A stretch of DNA of 64,000 bases, from contig CAMTWU010000001.1 of assembly GCA_947085525.1 (NCBI GenBank), positions 59,719 to 123,718 on the forward strand. Reading direction: 5' to 3'. This document shows positions 8,977 to 17,646 of the stretch, one piece after another. Source of the DNA: JACPYF01 sp947085525 (GTDB taxonomy: Bacteria; Patescibacteriota; Saccharimonadia; Saccharimonadales; Saccharimonadaceae). The notes under the pieces were generated by a model that saw only the letters and a program-made list of their open reading frames with translations, made no database searches and was not told the origin of the DNA. A program made the translations under genes and the position numbers. The first letter of the stretch is position 1. Every line of letters begins with the position of its first letter.

Positions 8977-10204
8977 AATCCATCAAGGCTTCAACGCCTG
9001 GAAGCTTTTTCCCACTCATCAGTTCTAGACTCGCACCACCTCCTGTTGATATGTGCGAGAAGCTTTTGCCCTTTTGCTTGTCCCAACCCAGTACAAAATC
9101 AGCGGTATCGCCACCACCGATAATAGAGGTGATACCAGGGTTTTTAGCGAGATGTAGCGCCAGACGAGCCGAACTATAGGCAAAGTTTAGAATCTCGGCG
9201 TAGCCTAATGTGCCGTTCCAAATAACTGTACCCGATTTGCCAATACGTTTTTCTATTTCGTTTTCACTGTGCGTGCCGATATCTAGGATGATCTCGCTCG
9301 CATGGACTTTATGAACATTTACTTCTTTGCGTGGCTGTTTGGCATCTATTTTTTGAGCCACCGCGACATCTGTTGGGATATATAAAAACTCATCAACTTT
9401 ATGTAGTCCTACTTTTTTAGCAACGTCTTGATAAATTTTGTCTATAATTACCTTCTCATCTGGATCAACTAGGCTTTTACCTACTGCCAAGCCTTTATAC
9501 AGCAAAAAAGTATTCGCCATAGCCCCACCAATAATTATTTGATCGGCTTTTGCGATGAATTTATCGATGAGCTCTATCTTGTCAGCTATTTTTGCACCAC
9601 CTAGCACTGCTGTTAGTGGTTTTTTAGGATGTTTCATCGCGCCGTTAATAGATTGGTACTCACGCTCCAGTAATAACCCACCAACACTGGGTAAAAACTG
9701 GGTGATTGCCGACGTGCTGGCATGAGCTCGGTGCACAACACCGAAACCGTCTTGGACAAAATACTTTGCATGCGTATCGTGAGCTAGTTGCCGAGCAAAA
9801 TGTGGATCGTTTTTTTCTTCTTCTGAATGATACCGTAAATTCTCAAGTACTATTATTTCGCCTGGTGCCATTTTCTTGGTTGCGACTTTTACTTTGTCGC
9901 CAACGCTAGCTGGTACAAATTTTACAGGCTTGCCGATGAGTCGTTGCAACCTTCCTGCTACTAGTTTGAGACTGAGTTTTTTATCGACTCCCTTTGGTCG
10001 ACCGAGGTGCGAGATGATCACAACTTTGCAACCACGCTCCTCAACCAAATATCGAATAGTGGGTACGGAACTAACAATCCGATAATCATCAGCGATATTT
10101 CCGCTACTATCTAATGGCACGTTGTAATCAGCGCGTACCAAAACAGTTTTACCATCAAGTGGCACATCTCTCACGGTTTTTTTATTGAAATAGTCAGTTT
10201 TCAT
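8972..10204 (-). CDS. pgk: Phosphoglycerate kinase
   Basis: Transfers phosphate from 1,3-bisphosphoglycerate to ADP in glycolysis. At 410 residues it has normal length. Motifs include VLVRADYNVP (N-domain substrate site), ISHLGRPKG, the VLGGAKIADKIELID hinge region, VIWNGTLGYAE and the nucleotide-site GGGDTADF followed by STGGGASLELM. The start ATG at 10204 sits inside the left arm of a second long palindrome (CTAGTATG). The nearest Shine-Dalgarno-like AAGGA is unusually far upstream (about 13 bases). The stop codon lies in the right arm of the 8813-8976 palindrome. Its expression may therefore be shaped by structure at both ends. Confidence 0.96.
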   Translation of the reverse strand: MKTDYFNKKTVRDVPLDGKTVLVRADYNVPLDSSGNIADDYRIVSSVPTIRYLVEERGCKVVIISHLGRPKGVDKKLSLKLVAGRLQRLIGKPVKFVPASVGDKVKVATKKMAPGEIIVLENLRYHSEEEKNDPHFARQLAHDTHAKYFVQDGFGVVHRAHASTSAITQFLPSVGGLLLEREYQSINGAMKHPKKPLTAVLGGAKIADKIELIDKFIAKADQIIIGGAMANTFLLYKGLAVGKSLVDPDEKVIIDKIYQDVAKKVGLHKVDEFLYIPTDVAVAQKIDAKQPRKEVNVHKVHASEIILDIGTHSENEIEKRIGKSGTVIWNGTLGYAEILNFAYSSARLALHLAKNPGITSIIGGGDTADFVLGWDKQKGKSFSHISTGGGASLELMSGKKLPGVEALMDS

Positions 10205-10358
10205 ACTAGTATAATTTCCTTGTTAGAGGGTAGTTCTTTTCGAGCGAGAGTAACGAAATGCGAGGAAGTGTAGTCAAGACTACATTGACGAGTGTTGAGT
10301 TTCTCGCAGCCGAAAAGAACTGCCTATAACTGGAAACTTTTATACTAGTATGAAAACT
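10196..10358. repeat. 163-bp imperfect palindrome overlapping the pgk start codon
   Basis: Outer arms at 10196-10214 and 10340-10358 are a perfect 19-bp inverted repeat (AGTTTTCATACTAGTATAA). Further in, AGTTCTTTTCG pairs with CGAAAAGAACT, GCGAG pairs with CTCGC, and the exact centre is GTAGTC AA GACTAC (10270-10283). Almost the entire 163 bases can pair. The element covers the pgk initiation region, so on mRNA it would place the start codon in a stem. Each arm contains the palindrome ATACTAGTAT. It is the same size as the palindrome at the pgk stop but unrelated in sequence. The remaining gap to pyk (10359-10395) holds nothing recognisable. Confidence 0.75.
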
Positions 10359-10395
10359 TAACCCACTCATATATTGATTATGATTATATCAGAGA

Positions 10396-11799
10396 TTAGC
10401 CCAAGCTTCGGACTTGTATTGTATCCGTGCCACCAGAAACACCAGCTTGCTGGCCACTTGTAATGACTACTTCGTGCTCGCCTTCACCGAAATAGCCTCT
10501 TTCTTTCAACCTTTGGGCGAGGTGCAGGCCAGCCTCGTTATCGTCTTCAACCAAAAAGCTCTTGTTTGCGTATAGTAGTGCCAGTTGCTGGGCAACTCTA
10601 GGGACACTTGTGACGCTGATGATCGGTAAGCTAGGGCGATGTGCGGCAATGGACGCTGCGGTTGCACCAGACTTTGTCTGTGCGATGATAGCGACAACAT
10701 CGAGTTGCTGGGCTAGAGTCACAGCAGCAGCCGAGATAGCGTCTTTTTTGCCACGGGCATCATCACGATAAAACACCGGCGTGACTGGCATTTGTTCCTG
10801 AGTATATTTGATAACTTTTTTCATGGCCTGGACTGCTTCGATTGGGTAGTCACCACTGGCAGTCTCGTCACTCAACATCACCGAGTCTGCACCCAAAATA
10901 GCAGCTAGGGCAACATCACTCACCTCTGCACGTGTCGGCTCTGGGTTATCAACCATACTGGCCATCATCTGAGTGGCAACAATTGATAGTTTACCGTAGG
11001 TGCGCGCCAATCCGATGATTTTACGCTGCACGATTGGCACCACTTCGGCGCCGGCTTCGACGGCTAGATCCCCACGGGCAGCCATGACGCCATCGCATTC
11101 CTGGATAATTTTTTCTAACTCATTCTCTTCGATTGCAGATTTTGTTTCGATCTTTGCAATTATCTTGGCGGTAGAGCCTTTGGTCTTTAAGATCTCACGT
11201 AGTCCCGATATATCCTCGGCTTTTTGGACGAAACTGAGTGCCACATAGTCGATATCTTGGTGTATACCGTAGTCGATATCATCCATATCTTTTTCGGTCA
11301 AAATATCACCGCCAAAATCTGTGTCTGGCAGGTTCAAACCTTTGCGACTCATTAATGTTCCGCCAGCTTCAACGCGGACTTTGACTGTTTGATCAAATAT
11401 CTCCAGCACTCGCGTGCGGATCTTGCCGTCAAAAATATATATCTGCTGATCGGGGTGGACTTTGTCGACCAAATTGTACTGGATCGGAATCACGTTGTCG
11501 TGATGCGTGCCTTGGTATTGCAGCAATAGCTCGTCGCCAACATTCACCTGGACGTTATGTTGCAAATTGCCTAGACGGATTTTTGGACCTTGCAGATCTT
11601 GCAAGATCGCCACTGGCTTGCCTAGTTTACTAGACGCATCGCGTATCCATTTGATCTGTATGTCACGTTCGCTATGGCTACCATGACTAAAGTTCAGCCG
11701 TATGCCGTTGGCACCATTAGCAATCAACTCTTCGATTTGCTCGTAGCTGTTGGTTGCTGGCCCCACCGTTACTAGTATTTTTGTTCGTTTGAATATCAT
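10396..11799 (-). CDS. pyk: Pyruvate kinase
   Basis: Makes pyruvate and ATP from phosphoenolpyruvate. In the 467 residues are KILVTVGPAT, the active-site GIRLNFSHG, LQDLQGPKIR, the catalytic-Lys region AKIETKSAIEE, DGVMAARGDLAVE and MLSDETASGDYP. The C-terminal allosteric domain (ITSGQQAGVSGGTDTIQV) is present. The start ATG at 11799 is preceded by AGG three bases away and by TATACTAGTA, part of a palindrome also found at pgk and ftsH. The terminator of the upstream surface-protein gene lies directly in front, so pyk is its own transcription unit. Confidence 0.96.
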   Translation of the reverse strand: MIFKRTKILVTVGPATNSYEQIEELIANGANGIRLNFSHGSHSERDIQIKWIRDASSKLGKPVAILQDLQGPKIRLGNLQHNVQVNVGDELLLQYQGTHHDNVIPIQYNLVDKVHPDQQIYIFDGKIRTRVLEIFDQTVKVRVEAGGTLMSRKGLNLPDTDFGGDILTEKDMDDIDYGIHQDIDYVALSFVQKAEDISGLREILKTKGSTAKIIAKIETKSAIEENELEKIIQECDGVMAARGDLAVEAGAEVVPIVQRKIIGLARTYGKLSIVATQMMASMVDNPEPTRAEVSDVALAAILGADSVMLSDETASGDYPIEAVQAMKKVIKYTQEQMPVTPVFYRDDARGKKDAISAAAVTLAQQLDVVAIIAQTKSGATAASIAAHRPSLPIISVTSVPRVAQQLALLYANKSFLVEDDNEAGLHLAQRLKERGYFGEGEHEVVITSGQQAGVSGGTDTIQVRSLG

Positions 11800-11819
11800 T
11801 ACCTACTAGTATAAACCAA

Positions 11820-11846
11820 AAACCCCACCTATAAAAAGTGGGGTTT
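11820..11846 (-). terminator. Intrinsic terminator of the surface-protein gene
   Basis: AAACCCCAC and GTGGGGTTT form a perfect 9-bp stem with a 9-base loop. On the minus strand the stem is followed by further T residues (GGGGTTTTTGG). It lies between the stop of the gene at 11894-12586 and the start of pyk, in the right orientation to end the upstream transcript. Confidence 0.8.
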
Positions 11847-11893
11847 GGTTAGCCTGATGGCTGATTGTTTGGAACCAAGGGAGCGGTCAGGCT

Positions 11894-12586
11894 TTATTGC
11901 TGGCGACGGCTAGCAACGTAACGTTGCACACCATAACCAAGGGCACTCACACCAGCTAGGCCGCTGAAAAGTTCAGCAGGACCAGTAGATGCAATAGCAC
12001 CAGGAGTAACACCAACAGGTGTTTCCGGAGTTTTTGGAGTTTCAGGAGTACAGTTTACTGTACAAACTGGCTTGTCAGCACAGTTAATTTTCGCTTTGAA
12101 GTTAACAAATTTTGTAGTAGAACCTTCAATAGTTCCAAGGTTAACACCACCAGCAGTTACACCATCGCTAAGTGTTCGGATAACGTTGCCGCTATCATCA
12201 TACAAGACAGTTGAACCAGCTTCGTAGTTAATCGTTTGGCTTGCACCAATAGTAACACTTGCTGTGTCAGTTGTACCTGTTGAACCACCTAAATCAGTAG
12301 TTGCAGTAGCAGTACTAGTACCACCAGTGCTTGGTAATGTTGCACTAAGTTTTACGTTGTTCAAAGCACCGAACTGAGTGTTACTTAGTTGCATACTAAA
12401 TTGAACTTCTTCGTTACAAGTAGCGCTCGCACTGTTTGCGTATGCACCACCTTTTGTTAGGTTTTTAACAACATAGTTGTCGCCACCGGCTAATTGACCG
12501 GCTGAAGCTGCTAATACAGAGCTTCCGTTAAGAGCTACTATTGGCACAATTAGTGCAAATAGAGCAAATTTTAAAGATTTGATCAT
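11894..12586 (-). CDS. Secreted surface protein with LPXTG-like C-terminal anchor
   Basis: A 230-residue exported protein. Residues 1-27 are a classical signal peptide (LKFALFALIVPIVAL...VLAASA). The middle is a Thr/Ser/Gly-rich beta-type domain resembling DUF11 or Ig-like surface repeats (NNVKLSATLPSTGGTSTAT), with a cysteine pair (CADKPVCTVNC). A Pro/Thr spacer (PETPKTPETPVG) leads to IASTGPAELF, a hydrophobic stretch and a basic end RYVASRRQQ. This is the layout of a sortase signal, with STGP standing in for LPXTG. The gene has a strong AAGGAGA ribosome site and is followed by an intrinsic terminator. It is probably an envelope adhesin or S-layer-type protein; ligand unknown. Confidence 0.65.
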   Translation of the reverse strand: MIKSLKFALFALIVPIVALNGSSVLAASAGQLAGGDNYVVKNLTKGGAYANSASATCNEEVQFSMQLSNTQFGALNNVKLSATLPSTGGTSTATATTDLGGSTGTTDTASVTIGASQTINYEAGSTVLYDDSGNVIRTLSDGVTAGGVNLGTIEGSTTKFVNFKAKINCADKPVCTVNCTPETPKTPETPVGVTPGAIASTGPAELFSGLAGVSALGYGVQRYVASRRQQ

Positions 12587-12670
12587 AATTGAGATCTCCT
12601 TTTCATTAATATTTTAATTACATTTATTAGTACAAACTAGGTAGACACGGTGTCTTTAAGGGGGTATTTT

Positions 12671-12699
12671 GGGTGCCCGATCGCAATGACCGGACACCC
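12671..12699 (-). terminator. Hairpin downstream of the secreted cysteine-rich protein
   Basis: GGGTGCCCG (12671-12679) pairs with CGGACACCC (12691-12699) over nine positions including one G-U. It lies 20 bases after the stop of the gene at 12720-13829. No T tract follows on the minus strand, so it may be a weak terminator or a 3'-end stabiliser. Confidence 0.45.
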
Positions 12700-12719
12700 T
12701 GATACCAACTACATGTTTA

Positions 12720-13829
12720 CTACGAACGGGTTGGGTATTTAATATCCAACTCATCTACCTGGAAGGCAGATGATTTGCCGAGAACTGCCGTCGCCGTAAC
12801 CGTCATTTTTGTCGGCTTGGCGGGGTCGTCTGGTGCCCAAATCACGAAGCAAAACTTCGTGCCGCCCTTCGGTACAGAAAGCGTCATGCTTCCTTCGCGA
12901 GGACCTCCGTTGCAGTCCGTGATAGATCCGATCCCTGGGTCAACGGTAAGCGTTCCTCCAGCATCACTGGCGGATACCTCTACGTAGTACGGACCTGACG
13001 ACCTCGCTGTTGGGATGTCGTTCAAATCTGTCATCGAGAGGATCAGCACTGAGCTTGGGCAGGTGTACGTCACCTCGCACGGTGGCGGAGGCGGTGGTGG
13101 TGTTGTCGGAGCACAGTTGAGGGCGACAATAGCTCTGGCGTAAGCCTCGGCTTTTGCGTTTCCACTTGCCAGGATCTGCGCGTTTCCGCGAGCCTGGACC
13201 TTCGTGTAACCCCGAGCTGATGCAGAAGCAGAGGCAGAAGCCTCGGCGTATCCACATACACCGTACACTCCGACTTTCTCGGATACCGTTACCGATACCT
13301 TGAAGGAGCCGAAAGTACGTACGAGGCGAATTTCGCCCTGTACAACCTTTGCAGGCATCTTCTTGCGCACCTGGTTACCGCACTCAGCGCGGTATTGATT
13401 GCCTTTCTTGTCGGTACAGATCGTACCGGCACGAGTGTCCCAGAACCAACGTATCGAGCCATCGGCTTGCTTTGCTGAATTCCAGTAACCCGTTCCAGCT
13501 GGAACGTACCTACACTTCATCTTTGACTTCTGCTTCTTCGTCAGACCCTTGGCCTTGACGAATGACAGAATGGTAACGTTGGCCTTGGCCACTGATTCGG
13601 CTCCTGCAACTGACACGTTCGGGAGCGCGAGGCTCAGGAACGGGTTAGTAAACACGGTGTCGACATCTGACTTGTGGCCAACCTGACCTACGCACTGATT
13701 AGAAGAGGGCTTATTGGTGTAGTTACACCCGTCTGGCCCTTTCTTCGGTGCGGCTGATGCTGCAGTTGGGATCGCGAGCGCAGCCACGAGAGCCACGAGC
13801 GCGATCATAATTGTCTTTGTCATTTTCAT
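12720..13829 (-). CDS. Secreted cysteine-rich protein with Ala/Ser repeat and C-terminal beta domain
   Basis: Not assigned to a family. Of 369 residues, 1-27 are a signal peptide (TIMIALVALVAALAIPTAASA). An N-terminal domain with several Cys pairs (CNYTNKPSSNQC, MKCRYVPAGTGYW, GTICTDKKGNQYRAEC) is followed by an alternating Ala/Ser stretch (EASASASASARGY...GNAKAEAYARAIVAL). A polyproline hinge (TTPPPPPPPCEV) leads to an Ig-like C-terminal domain. It is visibly GC-richer than its neighbours, which suggests a different history. A good ribosome site (AAAGGAG) precedes ATG 13829. It lies next to the LPXTG-like protein but has its own upstream region with stem-loops. Likely an extracellular structural or binding protein. 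Confidence 0.6.
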   Translation of the reverse strand: MKMTKTIMIALVALVAALAIPTAASAAPKKGPDGCNYTNKPSSNQCVGQVGHKSDVDTVFTNPFLSLALPNVSVAGAESVAKANVTILSFVKAKGLTKKQKSKMKCRYVPAGTGYWNSAKQADGSIRWFWDTRAGTICTDKKGNQYRAECGNQVRKKMPAKVVQGEIRLVRTFGSFKVSVTVSEKVGVYGVCGYAEASASASASARGYTKVQARGNAQILASGNAKAEAYARAIVALNCAPTTPPPPPPPCEVTYTCPSSVLILSMTDLNDIPTARSSGPYYVEVSASDAGGTLTVDPGIGSITDCNGGPREGSMTLSVPKGGTKFCFVIWAPDDPAKPTKMTVTATAVLGKSSAFQVDELDIKYPTRS

Positions 13830-13864
13830 TGTGGCCGTCTCCTTTCAAGGAGTCGTGGGCACTT

Positions 13865-14073
13865 GCGCACCCTGTTTTTAGAAAATCGGGTGTGCTATTG
13901 CTGTGGCCACACTGCACACCCGATCTTTACATATTGAAAAACAATATGTAAAGACCGGGTGTGTAATGAAAATTATATGTAGTTGGTATATCTTGGGTTA
14001 AAAACCCATGACTACCTAGTTTGCGTGTTTTGGTTAAAACTCACAAACTGTGAACTATTCGTTAAAATAGTTC
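13865..14073. repeat. Array of five hairpins between lepA and the secreted protein gene
   Basis: This 400-base gap holds no gene but has consecutive stem-loops: 13865-13895 (GCGCACCC/GGGTGTGC with an A/T inner stem), 13915-13963 (22-bp stem, one mismatch, five-A loop), 13994-14008 (TGGGTT/AACCCA), 14018-14049 (imperfect 14-bp stem) and 14052-14073 (GAACTATT/AATAGTTC). On the minus strand they come after lepA and before the secreted protein. They could combine terminators for lepA with a structured leader for the next gene. 14074-14229 shows nothing further. Confidence 0.6.
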
Positions 14074-14229
14074 GTTATAAAGCCTGATTGTTAACGTGCC
14101 TCCCATCTGTACCGGTGTTCCACCATCCGATAAGACTGATTCACGTACCAATTTATCACATATTTGCTATTCTGTCAAGAGTTTTTACAATGTTTATTCA
14201 TTAAACACAAGCTTTTTCATCTGATACAG

Positions 14230-16005
14230 CTAGTCTCGTTTAAGCATAACTGTGAAAGCTTCTGACGGTATATCTACCTTACCAAAGCGTTTCATACGTT
14301 TTTTACCCTTTGCTTGTTTAGCCAGAACCTTCTTTTTACGAGAGACATCGCCGCCGTACAGCCCAGTTGTGACGTCTTTTCGATATGCTGACAGATCTTC
14401 ACGAGCGATGAAACGGGCGCCGATGGCGGCCTGCAGAGCTACTTTGAAGTTCTGGCGTGGTATAACATCACGAAGCTTGGCTGTGACATCTCGTCCCAGA
14501 GATTGCGCCTCTGAGCGATGAGTCATGATAGATAACGCATCGACTATTTCACCAGCAACGTAAAAGTCCACTCGTACTAGATCTTCTACACGATATTCGT
14601 CTAGCTCATAGTTAAATGACCCGTAGCCTGAGGTGACGGATTTTAACTGATCATAAAAATCAGTTAACAGATTTGCCAGAGGTGCTTCGAAACTGATCAG
14701 CGCCCGCTCATCGATATAACTGAGGTTGGACTGCAAACCACGCTTGCTAACGATCAGCTGGATTACACCGCCGACATATGCCTGAGGTACGACTATTTCA
14801 CCTTTTATCCACGGTTCACGGATCTCTAATATCTTGCTGGCGTCGGGCAAATCAGCTGCTGATTTGATATCTAGATCTGTTCCGTTCAATAATTTCACCT
14901 GATAATCAGTGCTAGGGTTAGTAATTACGAGGTCTAGATTGTATTCCCTCTCTAGTCGCTCGCGTACGATATCCATATGCAACAAACCCAAAAAGCCTAC
15001 TCGTACGCCAAATCCCAGGACAGGGGAGTTCTCGGGCTCAAATTGTAAGGCTGAATCACTCAGCGATAACTTCTCTACAGCGTCTTTTAACTCTTGGTAA
15101 TCCTGGTTGCTAACAGGGAAGAAACCGGCATACACAAACGGTTTGATGTCTTTGTAGCCTGGCAGCGGATCAGAGGCGATAGCTCTTTTTACAGTGACGG
15201 TATCTCCTACCCGCGCATCCCTGGTAGTCTTGAGGTTTGTTACCACATAACCGATCTGTCCATTAGCGATTTCTAGGCCTGGTTTCATAGCTGGTGAGAG
15301 GGTTCCTACCTCTAGTGCTATCCCTGTTGCACCTGTAGCTAGCATCTGTATTTCGTCGCCTTTTTTGATAGAACCGTCAAAAACCCTGGTATACAAGATA
15401 ACACCCCTGTAATCGTCGTAATAACTGTCAAATATCAAGGCTCTAGTAGGCTCATTTGGGGTGCTTTTTGGCGGTTGGATCTTCTCTGTTATTGCCGTCA
15501 ATACCTCTGTAACGCCTTCACCAGTTTTAGCACTGATTTTGATAATATCTGACTCGTCACACCCCAGTAAATTGATGACTTCCTTGGATACTTTTGCTAC
15601 GTCACTAGCTGGTAGATCAATTTTGTTGAGAACTGGGATAATTGTCAGATCAGCGGCAAGCGCTAGGTAAACATTGGCCAAAGTCTGCGCCTGAATACCT
15701 TGAGAGGCATCAACTACCAAAACAGCACCTTCGCATGCCTCGAGGCTACGAGACACCTCATAGCTAAAATCAACGTGTCCTGGGGTATCTATCAGGTTGA
15801 GATCAATGCCTTTGTATTGCATATGAACAGGGGCGAGCTTGATAGTGATACCCTTTTCACGCTCTAGATCCATACTATCGAGTAGTTGGCTCTTCATATC
15901 ACGCTTTTGCACGGTGTTAGTCATCTCCATTAACCGATCAGCCAGGGTAGATTTGCCATGGTCAATATGGGCGATGATACAGAAATTACGAATATTTGTA
16001 CTCAT
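14230..16005 (-). CDS. lepA: Elongation factor 4 (LepA), ribosome-associated GTPase
   Basis: A translational GTPase that helps stalled or assembling ribosomes. At 591 residues it has the expected length. G1 is AHIDHGKSTLADRL, G3 DTPGHVDFSYEV and G4 NKIDLP. The effector region and EF-G-like domains follow, with RVGFLGLLHMDIVRERLERE and the LepA-specific C-terminal domain (KKVLAKQAKGKKRMKRFG, rich in Lys). The start ATG directly abuts the stop of murJ (TAGATG), so it is translated as part of the tilS-ftsH-murJ-lepA run. Confidence 0.96.
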   Translation of the reverse strand: MSTNIRNFCIIAHIDHGKSTLADRLMEMTNTVQKRDMKSQLLDSMDLEREKGITIKLAPVHMQYKGIDLNLIDTPGHVDFSYEVSRSLEACEGAVLVVDASQGIQAQTLANVYLALAADLTIIPVLNKIDLPASDVAKVSKEVINLLGCDESDIIKISAKTGEGVTEVLTAITEKIQPPKSTPNEPTRALIFDSYYDDYRGVILYTRVFDGSIKKGDEIQMLATGATGIALEVGTLSPAMKPGLEIANGQIGYVVTNLKTTRDARVGDTVTVKRAIASDPLPGYKDIKPFVYAGFFPVSNQDYQELKDAVEKLSLSDSALQFEPENSPVLGFGVRVGFLGLLHMDIVRERLEREYNLDLVITNPSTDYQVKLLNGTDLDIKSAADLPDASKILEIREPWIKGEIVVPQAYVGGVIQLIVSKRGLQSNLSYIDERALISFEAPLANLLTDFYDQLKSVTSGYGSFNYELDEYRVEDLVRVDFYVAGEIVDALSIMTHRSEAQSLGRDVTAKLRDVIPRQNFKVALQAAIGARFIAREDLSAYRKDVTTGLYGGDVSRKKKVLAKQAKGKKRMKRFGKVDIPSEAFTVMLKRD

Positions 16006-17634
16006 CTATTTACTCTTTAACTGACCGAAGAATATGGTATTTATCTTGTGTAGGACCGGATTGACTTCGTTAATACCCATCAACCTACTGCATAGCAGAT
16101 AAACCGAGCCCGAGAATATAGAGATAATGACAAACTTTGGAAAGAGCGAGAGAAAGCTCTGGTCAGTAGCTTGCAAACTAAAGACATTGACTGCAAAATA
16201 AGCTGCAACAGAGGTAAATCCGGTTGCTGAGAGCATACGAGTCACCGCACCCACAAATTGCCTATCAATCAAGCCTGGTATACGTCCTTGCATCACTACA
16301 AACAGGATAATAACTTCGATAATCGCCACTATTGACTGCGCCCAAGCTAACCCGTAAACACCTAGTTCAAAGCGCATCGTAAACAGCACTGCTAGGAATA
16401 TGTTGAGACCAATCGTAAAGAGTGAAATATACAGGGGTGTTCTAGTGTCTTGCTGGGCATAAAAACTACGTGCTGCTATGTGGTAGACAGATCGAAATAG
16501 TATGGCAATCGTCAAAATACCCAGGATATTCGCTATCATGGATTCACCACCGTTTTTGATAAAGTGCACCAAATATCCACGGGTGAAGAACGCTACAGCC
16601 GCGGCCGGCAGCGCTAACCATATAATAACCCTGATAATCGCCTGTAACTCTTTGCGAAATAGATCTGGTCGACCTTGTGATAATCGCTCTGTCATCTTTG
16701 GAAACGCTGCTGTCGAGATCGCCACGCCAATCAGAGTAATAGGCAGCATATGCAGCGTAAATGCTTGCTGATAGGCACGCACAGTACCCGCCGCCATACG
16801 CGACGCCAGGTTTGTCTCGACAATACTGTTAAAGTAATCTATCCCCTGGTCAAAACCACGAGGTGGCAATAGTCGCAGCACTGTCTGAAAACCATGATTT
16901 TTCCAATAAATTTTGAATCTGTAGTCAAATCCCAGACCAATCAATCCACAGGCACTAATGATCAATTGCATGATTGAACCCAGCACAACACCGAGGGCGA
17001 CACCCATGATGCCACCTTCGAATACTTGTACCCCGAATAATGTAATACCATTGGCAAAAACTGTAATACCGATGATGATACCTATGTTGTACACAACTGG
17101 GGCGAGAGCGTAGAACACAAACCTTCCAACCGCTTGCTGCATACTGGCAAAGACCGATGAAATAGCAAACAAAAACGGGTTAACCGCGATTACCCGCATC
17201 ATACTGACAGCTAGCCCATGCCCTGACTCGTCCAGACCTGGACCAACTACATATGTCACCAACTGATCAGCAAAGACAATGATCAACACGCTAGAGATCA
17301 TGGTGATGAGCGCCATAAAGTTAATCATACTGGTTGAAAGTTCCCAGGCAGATTTCTTGTTATGATTTGCTAGACGTTCATTGAAAACTGGGATAAACGT
17401 GACACTCAGGGCACCAGATACAAGCAAGAAAAACATGAAATCAGGAATAGTAAATGCTACTGTGTAGGCATCGATACCAACTGGGTATGTATCAAAGTAG
17501 TTAGCGTTGAGCAGACGATCGCGAAAGAGGCCTAATAGGCTAGAGACAAGTGTTGCACTCGCTAGCAAAGTAGCCGCTAATGATATAGACAGCTTTTGGT
17601 TTGCTCTTGCGACAGCAACACTCAATCGTCCCAT
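16006..17634 (-). CDS. murJ: Lipid II flippase MurJ (MviN)
   Basis: A membrane flippase moving lipid II across the cytoplasmic membrane for peptidoglycan synthesis. The 542 residues have about 14 hydrophobic segments. Family features include the N-terminal AATLLASATLVSSLLGLFRD, the SGALSVTFIPVF block (family SGxLsxAFiPvf), VNPFLFAISSVFASMQQA and RSFYAQQDTRTPLY. It lies 12 bases after ftsH and abuts lepA. Its presence fits the murC gene at the right end of the window and a peptidoglycan-bearing envelope. Confidence 0.93.
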   Translation of the reverse strand: MGRLSVAVARANQKLSISLAATLLASATLVSSLLGLFRDRLLNANYFDTYPVGIDAYTVAFTIPDFMFFLLVSGALSVTFIPVFNERLANHNKKSAWELSTSMINFMALITMISSVLIIVFADQLVTYVVGPGLDESGHGLAVSMMRVIAVNPFLFAISSVFASMQQAVGRFVFYALAPVVYNIGIIIGITVFANGITLFGVQVFEGGIMGVALGVVLGSIMQLIISACGLIGLGFDYRFKIYWKNHGFQTVLRLLPPRGFDQGIDYFNSIVETNLASRMAAGTVRAYQQAFTLHMLPITLIGVAISTAAFPKMTERLSQGRPDLFRKELQAIIRVIIWLALPAAAVAFFTRGYLVHFIKNGGESMIANILGILTIAILFRSVYHIAARSFYAQQDTRTPLYISLFTIGLNIFLAVLFTMRFELGVYGLAWAQSIVAIIEVIILFVVMQGRIPGLIDRQFVGAVTRMLSATGFTSVAAYFAVNVFSLQATDQSFLSLFPKFVIISIFSGSVYLLCSRLMGINEVNPVLHKINTIFFGQLKSK

Positions 17635-17646
17635 TTTAAACCCATC

